DNA of 64,000 nucleotides from Catellatospora tritici (GCF_019083965.1 NZ_JAHRCY010000027.1:38778-102777), one strand, 5' to 3'; shown: positions 36,785-46,391, numbered from the stretch's first letter. Notes: generated from the sequence alone by a model not told the origin. Program-made: numbers and translations.

Positions 36785-38100
36785 CCAGCCAGTTGGGCGG
36801 CCTGCCCGACGTGCCCCTGCTGTGGTCGGCGGCGGGCTTGGTCGTGCTGGCCGGACTGTTCGCGATGACGGAATCGGCGCTGGCCGTGGTGTCCCCGGCC
36901 CGCGCCGCCGAACTGGCCCGGGAGGGCATGCGTGGCGCGGCCGCGCTGCAGGCGGTGGCGGCCGACGCGGTACGCCACATCAACCTGCTCCTGCTGCTGC
37001 GCCTGCTGTCGGAGCTGACCGCCACCACGCTGGTGGCCCTGGTCGCCGTCGACACGTTCGGGCCCGGCTGGACCGCCGCGCTGGTGACCGCCGGGGCGAT
37101 GACGCTGATCAGCTTCGTCGTCGTCGGGGTCACCCCGCGCACCATCGGGCGGCAGCACCCATACGAGGTGGGCCGGTTCGCCGCGCCCGTGCTGCGCTGG
37201 CTGACCAGGGTGCTCGGCCCGCTGGCCAGCCTGCTGATCGTGATCGGCAACGCGGTCACCCCGGGCAAGGGCTTCCGCGAGGGCCCGTTCGCCACCACCC
37301 AGGTCGAGCTGCGTGAGCTGGTCGACCTGGCCGAGCAGCGGGGTGTGGTGGAGCACGGCGAGCGCGAGATGATCCACTCGGTGTTCGCGCTCGGCGACAC
37401 CATCACCCGCGAGGTGATGGTGCCCCGCACCGAGATGGTGTGGGTCGAGTCGACCAAGTCGGTGGAGCAGTCGCTGGCGCTGGCGCTGCGCTCGGGCTTC
37501 TCCCGGGTGCCGGTGATCGGCGAGTCGGTCGACGACGTGCTCGGTGTGGTGTACCTCAAGGACCTGGCCCGGCATGCCCAGGAGGGCAAGGCCGAGGAGC
37601 CGGTCGAGCAGCTGATGCGGGTCGCCTCGTTCGTGCCCGAGTTCAAGCCGGTCGACGACCTGCTGTCGGAGATGCAGGCCGCGCGCACCCACCTCGCCAT
37701 CGTCATCGACGAGTACGGCGGCACCGCCGGACTGATCACGATCGAGGACATCCTCGAGGAGATCGTCGGCGAGATCACCGACGAGTACGACGTGGAGCGC
37801 CCGCCGGTGGAGCGCCTGCCCGACGGCGCGGTCCGGGTCACCGGCCGCCTGCCGATCGAGGACCTGGGCGAGCTGTTCGACGTGGAGCTGCCCGCCGACG
37901 AGGTGGAGACCGTGGCCGGGCTGCTGGCCCAGGCCCTGGGCCGGGTGCCGATCCCGGGTGCCCGCGCCTCGGTGGGCGGGTTGACGCTCGTGGCCGAGGG
38001 CACCACGGGGCGGCGCAACCACATCGATACCGTACTGGTGACGCGGGAGGAAACCGCGGACGAAGCCGTACCCCACGAAAGGCACCTGGCCGATGTCTGA
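36781..38100 (+). CDS. CNNM/HlyC-type membrane protein with CBS domains
   Basis: A 439-residue protein. An N-terminal DUF21 domain holds three to four transmembrane helices (~15-165). Two CBS domains follow (REVMVPRTEMVWVES and FSRVPVIGESVDDVLGVVYL, then LAIVIDEYGGTAGLITIEDI). A C-terminal CorC/HlyC domain ends the protein. Such proteins are linked to Mg/Co efflux. Hemolysin names are historical. It is cotranscribed with ybeY and the cdd-like gene, overlapping both. Confidence 0.9.
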   Translation: MTSQLGGLPDVPLLWSAAGLVVLAGLFAMTESALAVVSPARAAELAREGMRGAAALQAVAADAVRHINLLLLLRLLSELTATTLVALVAVDTFGPGWTAALVTAGAMTLISFVVVGVTPRTIGRQHPYEVGRFAAPVLRWLTRVLGPLASLLIVIGNAVTPGKGFREGPFATTQVELRELVDLAEQRGVVEHGEREMIHSVFALGDTITREVMVPRTEMVWVESTKSVEQSLALALRSGFSRVPVIGESVDDVLGVVYLKDLARHAQEGKAEEPVEQLMRVASFVPEFKPVDDLLSEMQAARTHLAIVIDEYGGTAGLITIEDILEEIVGEITDEYDVERPPVERLPDGAVRVTGRLPIEDLGELFDVELPADEVETVAGLLAQALGRVPIPGARASVGGLTLVAEGTTGRRNHIDTVLVTREETADEAVPHERHLADV

Positions 38101-38449
38101 GCAGTCCGCCACCGCCGAGTTGTCGGCCGAGGACCGCAAGCTGCTGACCATGGCGCGCTCGGCACGGGCCCGCATCAACGCGATCGAGGGCGCGGCCGTA
38201 CGCGACGGCGACGGGCGCACCTACACCGGCGTGAGCGTGCGGCTGCCGTCGCTGTCGATCTCGGCCCTGCACCTGGCTGTCGCTTCCGCCGTGGCCGCGG
38301 GCGCGACCGCGCTGGAAGCGGCCCTGGTGGTCACCGAGGCGTCCAAGGTGGACCCGGGTGACCTGGCCGCCGTCCGCGACGTGACCGCCGGCATCCCCGT
38401 CTACCTGGCCACCCCCGACGGCACCGTCGCCGCGGTGGGCACGGCCTGA
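38093..38449 (+). CDS. Cytidine deaminase-like protein lacking the zinc site
   Basis: A 118-residue protein that overlaps the CNNM gene by 8 bases. The order ybeY-CNNM-cdd and the core (SARARINAIEGAAVRDGDGRTY … LPSLSISALHLAVASAVAAG) align with actinobacterial cytidine deaminases. However, the catalytic (H/C)AE and PCxxC motifs are absent, and no Cys is present at all. It is therefore probably not an active deaminase. It may be structural or a binding protein. In related genomes era usually follows directly, but here 18 kb intervenes. Confidence 0.75.
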   Translation: MSEQSATAELSAEDRKLLTMARSARARINAIEGAAVRDGDGRTYTGVSVRLPSLSISALHLAVASAVAAGATALEAALVVTEASKVDPGDLAAVRDVTAGIPVYLATPDGTVAAVGTA

Positions 38450-38545
38450 TCGCGAGAGTCCGGCGCCCCGGGCCGCACCGACTGTCGTTCTTGTTGTCAT
38501 CTTTCCGATAGCTGGGCGTTTGTCAGCCGGATTCATACTCGAGGC

Positions 38546-39127
38546 GTGACCCAGACCGCAGCACACGACGGAGGCGGGCTCACCGCAGCCGACCGGCAGC
38601 TCATCGCCGACCTTGCCCGCGGCGTGGTCGCGGACGTGGCACCCGATGAGGTGGCCCTGTTCGAACAGCGCAGCAGGGCGTTCTTCCGCGGCAGGACGGC
38701 CGCCGGGCGGGATCCGCTCGCGTTCGGCGGCGCCGAGGTGCTGGTCCTGGTGACCTCGGTGGCGCTGGTGGCGGCGAAGACCGCGGTGGAGCTGCTGCTG
38801 TCGCGCGTCGCCGACGCGGCCGAGCGCAAGACCGAGACCGTGATCGAGCGGCTCGTCGACCGTCTGCGGCGGCGGCCACGGACCCCGTCGCCGGTCGCCG
38901 TCGCGCGCTGGCGGCCGGAGGACCTCCGTGACGTACGCGGCGCGGTGCTCGCCGCGCTGGCGTCCTCGCCGGATCGGGAACTGATCGCGGACGCGCTCGT
39001 CGGCCGGCTGGCGCTGCAGACCACCGGCGCGGCCGACCCCGGTCCGGCCCGCCCGGACCAAGGCGCCGACGCCCCGGCGGCCGAGGTCGACGCCGCCCAG
39101 GTGGGCGAGCAGAGCACGCCTCGGTGA
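38546..39127 (+). CDS. Hypothetical protein with one membrane-like helix
   Basis: A 193-residue protein from a GTG start. Residues ~62-84 form a hydrophobic helix (EVLVLVTSVALVAAKTAVELL). Arg-rich and then acidic segments follow. Its stop overlaps the start of the M48 peptidase gene (GTGA), so the two are translationally coupled. The pair probably works together at the membrane. No known domain is recognised. Confidence 0.6.
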   Translation: MTQTAAHDGGGLTAADRQLIADLARGVVADVAPDEVALFEQRSRAFFRGRTAAGRDPLAFGGAEVLVLVTSVALVAAKTAVELLLSRVADAAERKTETVIERLVDRLRRRPRTPSPVAVARWRPEDLRDVRGAVLAALASSPDRELIADALVGRLALQTTGAADPGPARPDQGADAPAAEVDAAQVGEQSTPR

Positions 39128-40788
39128 AGCGGTCCGGCGGCGGGCGCGGGACGCGGGTCGGGCTGTCCAGCACCACGCTGTGGTTCCTGGTCCTCATGGC
39201 CGCGCTGTCCACGGCGGCCATGGCCGCGGGCGACGTCTGGCAGACGCCCGAGCAGGGACTCGAGGCGCTCACGCAATCCACCTGCCCCCAGTCGATAGCG
39301 GCCGCCATCTTCGACGAGAGATACAACCCGCTGCCCGAGCTGTATCCCACCGCCCCGATGAGCTTCCACGGCACCGACCGGTTCACCGCCGCGGACTGGG
39401 CCGAGTATGACCACAGGGTCCGGACGCAGTGCCCCGCGTCGCAGGCGTGGCCGCCCGGCGCGCAGAGCGCCATCGCGTTGGCGGTCCTGTTCGGCGGCGC
39501 GTCCGTCGTCTACTGGCTGCTGCCGACGTGGCGGATCCGCCGCCGTGGGCTGGTCCGCCTGGACCGGGCCGGACAGCCTGCCGAGCTGGTCCAGACCGTC
39601 GAGCAGCTCGCCGAGGCGGCCGGTGTCGCGGTGCGGTATCTGGTCAACCCGCTCGACGAGCGGGTCGGCGGGGTCGCCTTCGGTCATGCGGGTCGGCGCT
39701 ACATCGAGCTGAAGAGCGGCCTGCTGCTGCTCCACCGGCGGGATCGGCCCGCGTTCGTCGCGGTCGTGGAGCATGAGCTCGGGCACGTGCGCCACCGCGA
39801 CCTGGATGTCTCCTATCTGGCGGTCGGGCTGTGGCGCGCCGCCGGGGCGATGCTGGCGATCGCGGCGGTCTGGTACCGGGAGAACCTCGGCGACGCCGAC
39901 GAGCCGCTTCCGCCGACCGTCCGCTACCTGATCCTCATGCTGCTGGCGGCGTACCTGGCCCGCAACGGAGTGCTGCGCACCCGCGAGTACCACGCCGACG
40001 ACTACGCCGCCCGCACCCCCGAGGGTGCGGCGGCCATCGTCCGGCTGCTCGGCGGCGGCACCGCGCGGCAGTGGCCGACCTGGCTCGCCGCCGTGCACCC
40101 GTCCGGCCGGGACCGGGCCGCCGTCGTGGCCGGACGGCTGGGGCCGCCCGAGTTCGGTCGGGCCGGTGCCGCGGCCTTCGGCCTGCTCGCGGCCCTGGCC
40201 GTCCCCATGCTGGTCGACCGGGGCAGCTGGATCCTGCAGTACTGGGGGTTCCAGCAGCACGTGGTCACCTGGGGGGAGCTGACGCTCCGTCCGGCGTACG
40301 CCCCCCTCGCCTTGCTCGTGCTGGCGCCGATCGGCGCCGGGCTGGCCGTCGCGGCGTGGCGCGCCGTCGCGCACGGCCCGCTGGGCCCCGCCCTGCGGGG
40401 GCTCGGCTGGCTCGCCGTCAGCTTCGGCGCCGGGCTGCTGGTCGGGGATCAGCTCGCGCCGCGGCCGTCCCTGCTGGCGCCGCGCGACCTGGCCGCGAGC
40501 CTGGGCCTGCCCGGGAACACGATCGAGCTTCCGCTCGTGGGCGCCGGGATCGTCGTCGCGCTGGCCGTGGCGGCGCTGTCCTGGCGGTCAGCGCTCAACG
40601 GGTCGGACTCGGCGGTGCCGGCCTGGGCGTTCGCCGGGTACGGAGCGGTGTCGGTGGTCGCCGGGATGGCGTACGGGCTGGGCCTCGATCCGGTACTCAG
40701 GCGGGTGTGGTGGCTGGCGGCCGGCTGCCTTGCCGCGTTCGTCCTGCTCGGCCTGGTGCGCGCGGCCAGGAGGCGGCTCGTGGACTGA
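39124..40788 (+). CDS. Multi-pass membrane M48-type zinc peptidase
   Basis: A 554-residue protein. An N-terminal signal-anchor (~15-35) and a Cys-containing outer segment precede another helix. The peptidase core has the zinc motif VEHELGHVRHRDLD near residue 216 and the third ligand in TREYHADDYAA. Five or more further helices make up the C-terminal half. Related Ste24/HtpX enzymes degrade or process membrane proteins. It is coupled to the small upstream gene. An AfsR-like regulator converges on it. Confidence 0.82.
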   Translation: MKRSGGGRGTRVGLSSTTLWFLVLMAALSTAAMAAGDVWQTPEQGLEALTQSTCPQSIAAAIFDERYNPLPELYPTAPMSFHGTDRFTAADWAEYDHRVRTQCPASQAWPPGAQSAIALAVLFGGASVVYWLLPTWRIRRRGLVRLDRAGQPAELVQTVEQLAEAAGVAVRYLVNPLDERVGGVAFGHAGRRYIELKSGLLLLHRRDRPAFVAVVEHELGHVRHRDLDVSYLAVGLWRAAGAMLAIAAVWYRENLGDADEPLPPTVRYLILMLLAAYLARNGVLRTREYHADDYAARTPEGAAAIVRLLGGGTARQWPTWLAAVHPSGRDRAAVVAGRLGPPEFGRAGAAAFGLLAALAVPMLVDRGSWILQYWGFQQHVVTWGELTLRPAYAPLALLVLAPIGAGLAVAAWRAVAHGPLGPALRGLGWLAVSFGAGLLVGDQLAPRPSLLAPRDLAASLGLPGNTIELPLVGAGIVVALAVAALSWRSALNGSDSAVPAWAFAGYGAVSVVAGMAYGLGLDPVLRRVWWLAAGCLAAFVLLGLVRAARRRLVD

Positions 40789-40814
40789 ACCGCGACGGGT
40801 GTCGCGAAGACCGT

Positions 40815-43673
40815 TCACTCCGTCGGCGTGATCGGCAGACCGGCCTGGTCCAGGACGATCGTCAGCCAGACCGGGACCGGGTCGCCGGAGTCGTCGTCGG
40901 TGATCGGCGGGCGCCCGAGCAGTCCGGCGGCCAGGTTGCGGGCCGGGATCTGCCGCAGTGCCTCGCACACCGCCAGGCAGGCGGCGGCGTCGTCGCGACT
41001 GCGCCGGGAGTCGCCCAACCGGCGGTACGCCACGGAGCGGAACAGCAGCGCGATCCATTCGTTGTAGCGGTCGCCGTACTGGCGGCACAGGTCCAGGCCG
41101 GTGTCGGCGGCACGCACCACGTCGAGGTAGCGCCCCTGCGCCAGCAGCACCCCCGACAGCTGCACCTCGGTCACCCCGGCGCTGAGCAGGTCCTGCTCGG
41201 CGTACTTGATCTCCAGGGCTTCGGTGAGATAGCCCTGGGCCTCGGCGTACTCGCGCTGGGTCATGAAGTGGTAGGCCGCGTTGGCCAGCGTGTGCGCGGT
41301 GCTCTTGCGGTCGCCGACGCTGCGGCGCAGCGCGATCGCCTGCCGGTGGCAGGTGGCCGACCGGTCCGGCTCGCCCAGCTCCGTATACGTCGAAGCCAGG
41401 TAGGACAGCACTGCCGCCTGGGTGCTGGGACGGTCGGCGGCGCGGCTCAGCTCCAGCGCCCGGTCGAGGATGGTGACCGCCTCGGCCAACCGGCCCTGGC
41501 GCTGCGCGATGGCGCCCAGGTTCATCATCGCGATCGCCTCGGCGGTCGGGTCGCCCAACCGTTGGGCGACCCGGGCGGACAGCTCGCACAGGTGGTTCCA
41601 GTCGGCGAGGTGCCCCGCGCCGGCCAGGAACATGGTCATCGCGGCCTGCAGCCGCAGGGCGAACCGGCACAGCGGGTCAGGCCCGTCCGCCACCTGCTCG
41701 GCGAAAGCGACCAGGTTGGGCCGCTCCGTCTCGAACCAGGTCCGGGCGGCGGCCACGTCGGGCAGCGGCACCAGCCCGGCGTAGCGCGGATCTGCCAGTT
41801 CCTCGGCCCCGACCAGGATCTGGCCGGGGCGCAGCAGTTGGGTGCCGCGGCGGACCGTGCCGAGGTAGCAGGTGGCGGTGCGGACCAGCGCGGTCTCGCC
41901 TTCGGCGCCGCTGTGCGTGGCGGCGTGCTCCATCGCGAACAGGCGCATCAGGTCGTGCAGACGGTAGCGGTCCCCGCCCCGCTCGATCAGCCGCGCCGAG
42001 ACCAGCCGGTCCAGGGTCTGTTCGGCGGCCCGTATCGGCACGTCCCACAGCGCGGCCGCCGTGGCGGCGTCGAAGCTGTACACCCGCAGCAGGCCCAGCA
42101 GCCCGAACGCGGCCGCGGCGGCGGGGTCCAGCGCCTGGTAGCCCGCGCCGAAGCTGGTCCGCACCGCGAGGTCGTCGACCTCCAGCAGGTCGAGCCGGGA
42201 CCGCTCGTCGGCCAACCGCGCCGCGAGCGCGGCCAGGCTGAGATCCGGGTCGGCCAGCAGCCGGGCGCCGGTGACCCGGATCGCCAGCGGCAGGTGGTCG
42301 CAGTAGCGCAGCACCTCGCGCGCGGCGGCGGCGTCGACCGCGACCCGGTCCTCGGCGTACTGGCCGAGCAGGCGGGTGGCCTCCTCGGGCGGCATGCCGC
42401 CGATCTCGATCCGCCGGGCGTCCAGAGTCACCAGCGGGCGGCGGCTGGTCACGATCACGGCGCAGTCGCCGCTGCCCGGCAGCAGCGGGCGGACCTGGGC
42501 GGCGTCGCGCGCGTTGTCCAGCACCAGCAGCACCCGGCGTCCCGCCAGCAGCGAACGCAGCAGCGCCGACGCCTCGTCGGCCCCGTCGGGCACCCGCTGG
42601 GCGCCGACCCCGAGCCCGCGCAGGAACCGGGCCAGCACCTCCAGCGGCGTCAGCGGCTCCGCCGACGGGTCGAAGCCGCGCAGGTCGATGTAGAGCTGAC
42701 CGTCGGGGAAGCTGTCGCGGACCCGGTGCGCCCAGTGCGCGGCCAGCGCGGTCTTGCCCGCCCCCGCCGGGCCGGTGATCACGGTGACCCCGGGGGTGCC
42801 AGTCCGGCCCAGCGCGGCCAACTCCCGCTCCCGGCCGGTGAAACTGGGCACGTCGAAGGGCAGCTGCGCCGGGGCCACCAGACCCGCCGGTGCCTGTCGG
42901 ACCTGCGGCGCGGCCGGGGCCGGCGAGTCCAGTCCGGGGTCACCGGTGAGGATGGAGCGCTCCAGTTCCAGGAAGCGCGCCCCGGGGTCGAGTCCCTGCT
43001 CCTCGGCGAGCAGAGCCCGCATCCGCCGCGCCACCTGGGTCGCGTCGGCTCGGCGCCCGGCCCGGTACAGGGCGAGCATCAGCTGGCAGACCAGGTGCTC
43101 GCGCAGCGGGTGGGCCTCGACCAGCCGGGTGAGCACGGGGATGAGCATGTCGTGGCGGCCGAGGGCGAGTTCGGCGTCGGCCCGTAGCTCCTGCGCGGCG
43201 AGCTGCTGCTCGTGCAGGTGCTGGCGGGCGCCCGTGGCGTACGCGGCGGTGACCCCGGCCAGCGCCTCGCCGCGCCACAGCGCCAGCGCGCGGTCGGCCC
43301 GCCGTACCGTCTCGGGCAGGTCGCCGCGTCGCTGTGCCTGGCGAGCGGCCGACAGCTCGGCGCCGAACATCCCGGCGTCGGTCTCGTGTGGGGGCGCGAC
43401 CAGCGTGTAGCCGCCGGGGCGGGTGGCGATCACCTCGGACAGGCCGTGTCGGCGCAGCGCACCGCGCAGGTGCGACACCGCGACGTGGATCTGCGAGGCG
43501 GCCGTCGGCGGCTCCGCCCCGCCCCACAACGCCTCGATCAGCTGGTCGCGGGTGACCACGTGCTCGGCGTGCAGCACCAGGAAGCCCAGGATCGCGCGGT
43601 GCCTGGGCTGGGGCAGCGGCACGGCGACGCCGTCGGCGGACAGCTCCACCGGACCGAGCACTCGGTATCGCAC
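40815..43673 (-). CDS. AfsR/SARP-type giant regulator (trHTH-BTAD-NB-ARC-TPR)
   Basis: A 952-residue protein. OmpR-like DNA-binding domain 1-92 (LGPVELSADG … RHGLSEVIATRPGGYTLV), BTAD ~98-245, and an NB-ARC ATPase with P-loop TGPAGAGKTALAAHWA near 290 and LLVLDNARDAAQV. A winged-helix segment and about six TPRs (~640-900) end the protein. Such SARPs activate antibiotic or morphological genes by ATP-driven oligomerisation. No biosynthetic cluster is next to it, so the target is unknown. Only 235 quiet bases separate it from the glycosyltransferase gene. Confidence 0.9.
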   Translation of the reverse strand: MRYRVLGPVELSADGVAVPLPQPRHRAILGFLVLHAEHVVTRDQLIEALWGGAEPPTAASQIHVAVSHLRGALRRHGLSEVIATRPGGYTLVAPPHETDAGMFGAELSAARQAQRRGDLPETVRRADRALALWRGEALAGVTAAYATGARQHLHEQQLAAQELRADAELALGRHDMLIPVLTRLVEAHPLREHLVCQLMLALYRAGRRADATQVARRMRALLAEEQGLDPGARFLELERSILTGDPGLDSPAPAAPQVRQAPAGLVAPAQLPFDVPSFTGRERELAALGRTGTPGVTVITGPAGAGKTALAAHWAHRVRDSFPDGQLYIDLRGFDPSAEPLTPLEVLARFLRGLGVGAQRVPDGADEASALLRSLLAGRRVLLVLDNARDAAQVRPLLPGSGDCAVIVTSRRPLVTLDARRIEIGGMPPEEATRLLGQYAEDRVAVDAAAAREVLRYCDHLPLAIRVTGARLLADPDLSLAALAARLADERSRLDLLEVDDLAVRTSFGAGYQALDPAAAAAFGLLGLLRVYSFDAATAAALWDVPIRAAEQTLDRLVSARLIERGGDRYRLHDLMRLFAMEHAATHSGAEGETALVRTATCYLGTVRRGTQLLRPGQILVGAEELADPRYAGLVPLPDVAAARTWFETERPNLVAFAEQVADGPDPLCRFALRLQAAMTMFLAGAGHLADWNHLCELSARVAQRLGDPTAEAIAMMNLGAIAQRQGRLAEAVTILDRALELSRAADRPSTQAAVLSYLASTYTELGEPDRSATCHRQAIALRRSVGDRKSTAHTLANAAYHFMTQREYAEAQGYLTEALEIKYAEQDLLSAGVTEVQLSGVLLAQGRYLDVVRAADTGLDLCRQYGDRYNEWIALLFRSVAYRRLGDSRRSRDDAAACLAVCEALRQIPARNLAAGLLGRPPITDDDSGDPVPVWLTIVLDQAGLPITPTE

Positions 43674-43870
43674 GCAGCCTCCCTGGGCAGCCCGACCGGA
43701 TTCAATCGATCATGCTAGGAGCGGTCGTGATCTTCGGCAAGCCGACGGCAAGTGATCGAATAAGAAGCTGCCTACAGACTCTCCACAGCGATCACGGCAC
43801 ACTGCGCAGCCGACGGAGAGAGACATAGTCGGGGGCCATCGGCGGGTGCGGCGGCCATCGCGACGGTGAT

Positions 43871-43896
43871 GGGGCGTCCGCGGGTGCGGGCGCCCC
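43871..43896 (-). terminator. Probable terminator after glycosyltransferase gene
   Basis: GGGGCGTCCGC pairs with GCGGGCGCCCC (one mismatch), 13 bases beyond the minus-strand stop. The rest of the 235-base gap up to the AfsR-like start shows no other structure. Confidence 0.55.
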
Positions 43897-43908
43897 TCGG
43901 CGATCAGG

Positions 43909-45519
43909 TCAGGGCCGCGGCGACACCCGCAGCACCGGCTCGACGTCGCCGGTGAGCGCGGTCACCTCGTAGCCCGCGAGCGCCTCGGACCAGGCGGCGA
44001 CGTCCGCCGCGTTGAGGTGCGACCGGATCAGCAGCACCCGGCCACCGGTCGCCTCCGCGCGCCGCACCGCCTCCGCGAGCGTGTCCCGGATGCCGTTCGC
44101 CCCGGTGGGGGCGAGCAGGAGGTTCGGCGCGTCGGGGAACTCCACGCTCCAGCCCACGGTGTTGGGTCGCGGGGTGAGCACGACCGGCAGGTCCTGCCAG
44201 TAGAAGGCCAACCCGTAGCGCGCGACCTGGTTCACCACGATGACGTCGCGTTGGTCGTGGTTGGCCCGCACATACCGCACCGCGGACCGCACGTCCTCCC
44301 GTGCCATCCCGGTCTTGAGGGAGATGCCCGGAGCATCGCCGTCGAACCGCAGCCAGGGCGCGATGTGCACGGTGTAGGCACCGACCAGCAGGACGGGAAG
44401 GGCGGCCGCGACGACGAGGGCGGACCGGTTGCCGGGGCGGGCGGCGGCGACCGTCGCCGCGCCCAGGCCCGCGGCGCCGATCCCGGCCATCGCGAGCAGC
44501 ACCACGTAGAGGAAGTGGGAGGTGCGCAACTCCATCAGCGGATAGACCTTGGCGACCCCGAGCACCACCTCGACCACCGGCATGAGCAGCACCGCCACGG
44601 CGGTCGCGGGCCGCCCGCGCCAGAACAGGGTGGCGACACCCGTCGCGGCCAGCGCGAACAGCAGCCAGACCGGGGCGCCCAGCGCGGGCTGCAAGGCCCC
44701 CAACTGCCGGACCAGATAACGCGGCAGCTCCGACAGGCTGGGCATGTTGTCGGCCCAGTACCGCTGCATCACGTCGCTGTCGGCTCGCCGGGCCACGCCG
44801 AAGTAGATCGCCCCGATCACCGCGGCGGCGAGGCTCCCGGCCACCACGATCTCGGCGAGGCGGCGCCATTGCCGACGGTGGACTGCCACCGCCGCCAGGC
44901 CCGCGAACAGGCACGGCACGACCATCGCCGTGACGTGGCTGAGCAGCATCGCGATCGGGACCGCACCTGTCAGGAGGCCGAGCCGGCGTCGGCTCCAGCC
45001 ACGCTCCAGCCACGCCGCCCCGGCGAGGACGAGCAGGGCGACCAGCGCGTCCGCCGTGTACTGCTTCAGATCGTGACGGATCTGCTGCGCGGGTAGCAGG
45101 AGCACCGCCGCGCCGGCGGTCAGCCCGGCGAGGACGCCGAACCCGCGCGTCGGCCACCGCATCGACCGGGCCAGCAGGTACGCGACCAGCGGCGAACACA
45201 GCTGGAACGCCATCGGCAACAGGCGCAGGTGGTCGTCGTCCGGGATCAGCCGCAGCAGCAGTGTCCAGCCCAGCGGGCTGGACGAGGTCGTCACGAGGAC
45301 ATCCCCCACCGGAAACCGCCGGGACAACGCCACCCAGGACTCATCGAGCCAGTACGGCGAGGTGAGGTAGTTGGTGACGTCATGCACGGCGACGAACAAC
45401 GCGACGAGCCCGGCCAGGGCCAGCGCGTCAGGAAGCAGCGAACGCCGGCCGACCCGGCTGACCGGCCCGGCGACAGGTGCCGTGGGCTCCGCGAGGTGTG
45501 TCGTGCGCAACGGAATCAC
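43909..45519 (-). CDS. GT-C type membrane glycosyltransferase
   Basis: About 536 residues with ten or more transmembrane helices. The first outer loop carries the acidic pair in YWLDESWVALSRRFP, followed by SSSPLGW, the arrangement of lipid-linked-sugar-using GT-C (mannosyl/arabinosyl) transferases. A soluble C-terminal domain (~400-536) follows. The start is uncertain: GTG 45519, TTG 45510 (GGAG 8 bases upstream) or ATG 45588. The last would overlap the preceding stop but lie before a terminator hairpin, so I prefer the later starts. It is probably involved in cell-envelope glycan or protein O-glycosylation. Confidence 0.75.
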   Translation of the reverse strand: MIPLRTTHLAEPTAPVAGPVSRVGRRSLLPDALALAGLVALFVAVHDVTNYLTSPYWLDESWVALSRRFPVGDVLVTTSSSPLGWTLLLRLIPDDDHLRLLPMAFQLCSPLVAYLLARSMRWPTRGFGVLAGLTAGAAVLLLPAQQIRHDLKQYTADALVALLVLAGAAWLERGWSRRRLGLLTGAVPIAMLLSHVTAMVVPCLFAGLAAVAVHRRQWRRLAEIVVAGSLAAAVIGAIYFGVARRADSDVMQRYWADNMPSLSELPRYLVRQLGALQPALGAPVWLLFALAATGVATLFWRGRPATAVAVLLMPVVEVVLGVAKVYPLMELRTSHFLYVVLLAMAGIGAAGLGAATVAAARPGNRSALVVAAALPVLLVGAYTVHIAPWLRFDGDAPGISLKTGMAREDVRSAVRYVRANHDQRDVIVVNQVARYGLAFYWQDLPVVLTPRPNTVGWSVEFPDAPNLLLAPTGANGIRDTLAEAVRRAEATGGRVLLIRSHLNAADVAAWSEALAGYEVTALTGDVEPVLRVSPRP

Positions 45520-45550
45520 TCCGAGGGTGGGGGCCTCCGAGGGTACGGCA

Positions 45551-45577
45551 CAGGGCGCCCCCGGAGGGGGCGCCCTG
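45551..45577 (-). terminator. Terminator after the TIM-barrel gene
   Basis: CAGGGCGCCCC and GGGGCGCCCTG form a perfect 11-bp stem around CGGAG, directly after the isomerase-like gene stop. It separates the LacI-controlled operon from the glycosyltransferase gene. Confidence 0.75.
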
Positions 45578-45584
45578 TGGACCG

Positions 45585-46391
45585 TCATACCGCGATGTGC
45601 TCGTGGTGGCGTTCGACCATGGTGCGTACGGTCTGGGCCGGGTCGGTGTCCCAGACGGACTGGTTGAAGATCTCGACCTCGACGTGGCCGGTGTACCCGG
45701 CCGCCAGCACCGCGGCGGTGATCGGCGCGAACTCGATGTGCCCGTCGCCCACGTGCCCCCGGCCCAGCAGCATGTCGGCGGGCAGCGGCACCACCCAGTC
45801 GCAGACCTGGTACGCCGAGATCCGTCCCGCCGCCCGTGCGATCTGCGCGAACAGCTGCGGGTCCCACCAGACGTGGTAGGTGTCCACCACCACGCCGACC
45901 TCGTCGGGCGCGAACGGTTCGGCCAGGTCGAGCGCCTGCCCGAGGGTGGAGACCACGGCTCGGTCGGCGCAGAACATCGGGTGCAGTGGCTCGATCGCCA
46001 GCCGCACCCCGCGCTCTCGGGCGTACGGCACCAGCAGCGCCAACGCGCGGGCCACGTTCGCCCGCGCCCCGGGCAGGTCCTTGGACCCCTCGGCCAGCCC
46101 CCCGACGACCAGCACCAGCTCGCCGGTGCCCAGCTCGGCAGCCTCCTCGATGGCGCGCCGGTTGTCCTCGAGCGACTCCGGCGAGCCGGAGGTGACGAAG
46201 CCGCCCCGGCACAGGCTGGTCACCGTCAGGCCGTACCCGTCGAGCAGTTTGCGGGCGGCGACCGCACCGCCCGCCGCCTCGACCACGTCCCGCCACGGGC
46301 CGATGCCGTCGATGCCGTTGTCGGCGCACAGCCGCGCCGCCTCGGCCAGGGTGGCCCGCTTGATCGTGGCGGTGTTCAGCGACAGCTTCAC
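45585..46391 (-). CDS. Sugar phosphate isomerase/epimerase-type TIM barrel
   Basis: A 268-residue AP-endonuclease-2/xylose-isomerase-like barrel. Metal ligands are visible as Glu in RLAIEPLHP, Asp/His in VVVDTYHVWWDP, the H in GDGHIEF and the terminal Glu in VEVEIFN. Such enzymes interconvert keto and aldo sugars or act in inositol/allulose-type pathways. It overlaps the DUF993 gene by four bases and is the last gene of the operon. Confidence 0.85.
   Translation of the reverse strand: MKLSLNTATIKRATLAEAARLCADNGIDGIGPWRDVVEAAGGAVAARKLLDGYGLTVTSLCRGGFVTSGSPESLEDNRRAIEEAAELGTGELVLVVGGLAEGSKDLPGARANVARALALLVPYARERGVRLAIEPLHPMFCADRAVVSTLGQALDLAEPFAPDEVGVVVDTYHVWWDPQLFAQIARAAGRISAYQVCDWVVPLPADMLLGRGHVGDGHIEFAPITAAVLAAGYTGHVEVEIFNQSVWDTDPAQTVRTMVERHHEHIAV

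Noticed and set aside
39831..43187. Very long plus-strand open frame (over 1,100 codons)
   Set aside because: It covers the M48 gene in another frame and the AfsR-like gene in antisense. The translation is low-complexity.
40815..43673. Marker of an adjacent antibiotic gene cluster
   Set aside because: No polyketide, peptide or terpene biosynthetic genes lie on either side in this window.
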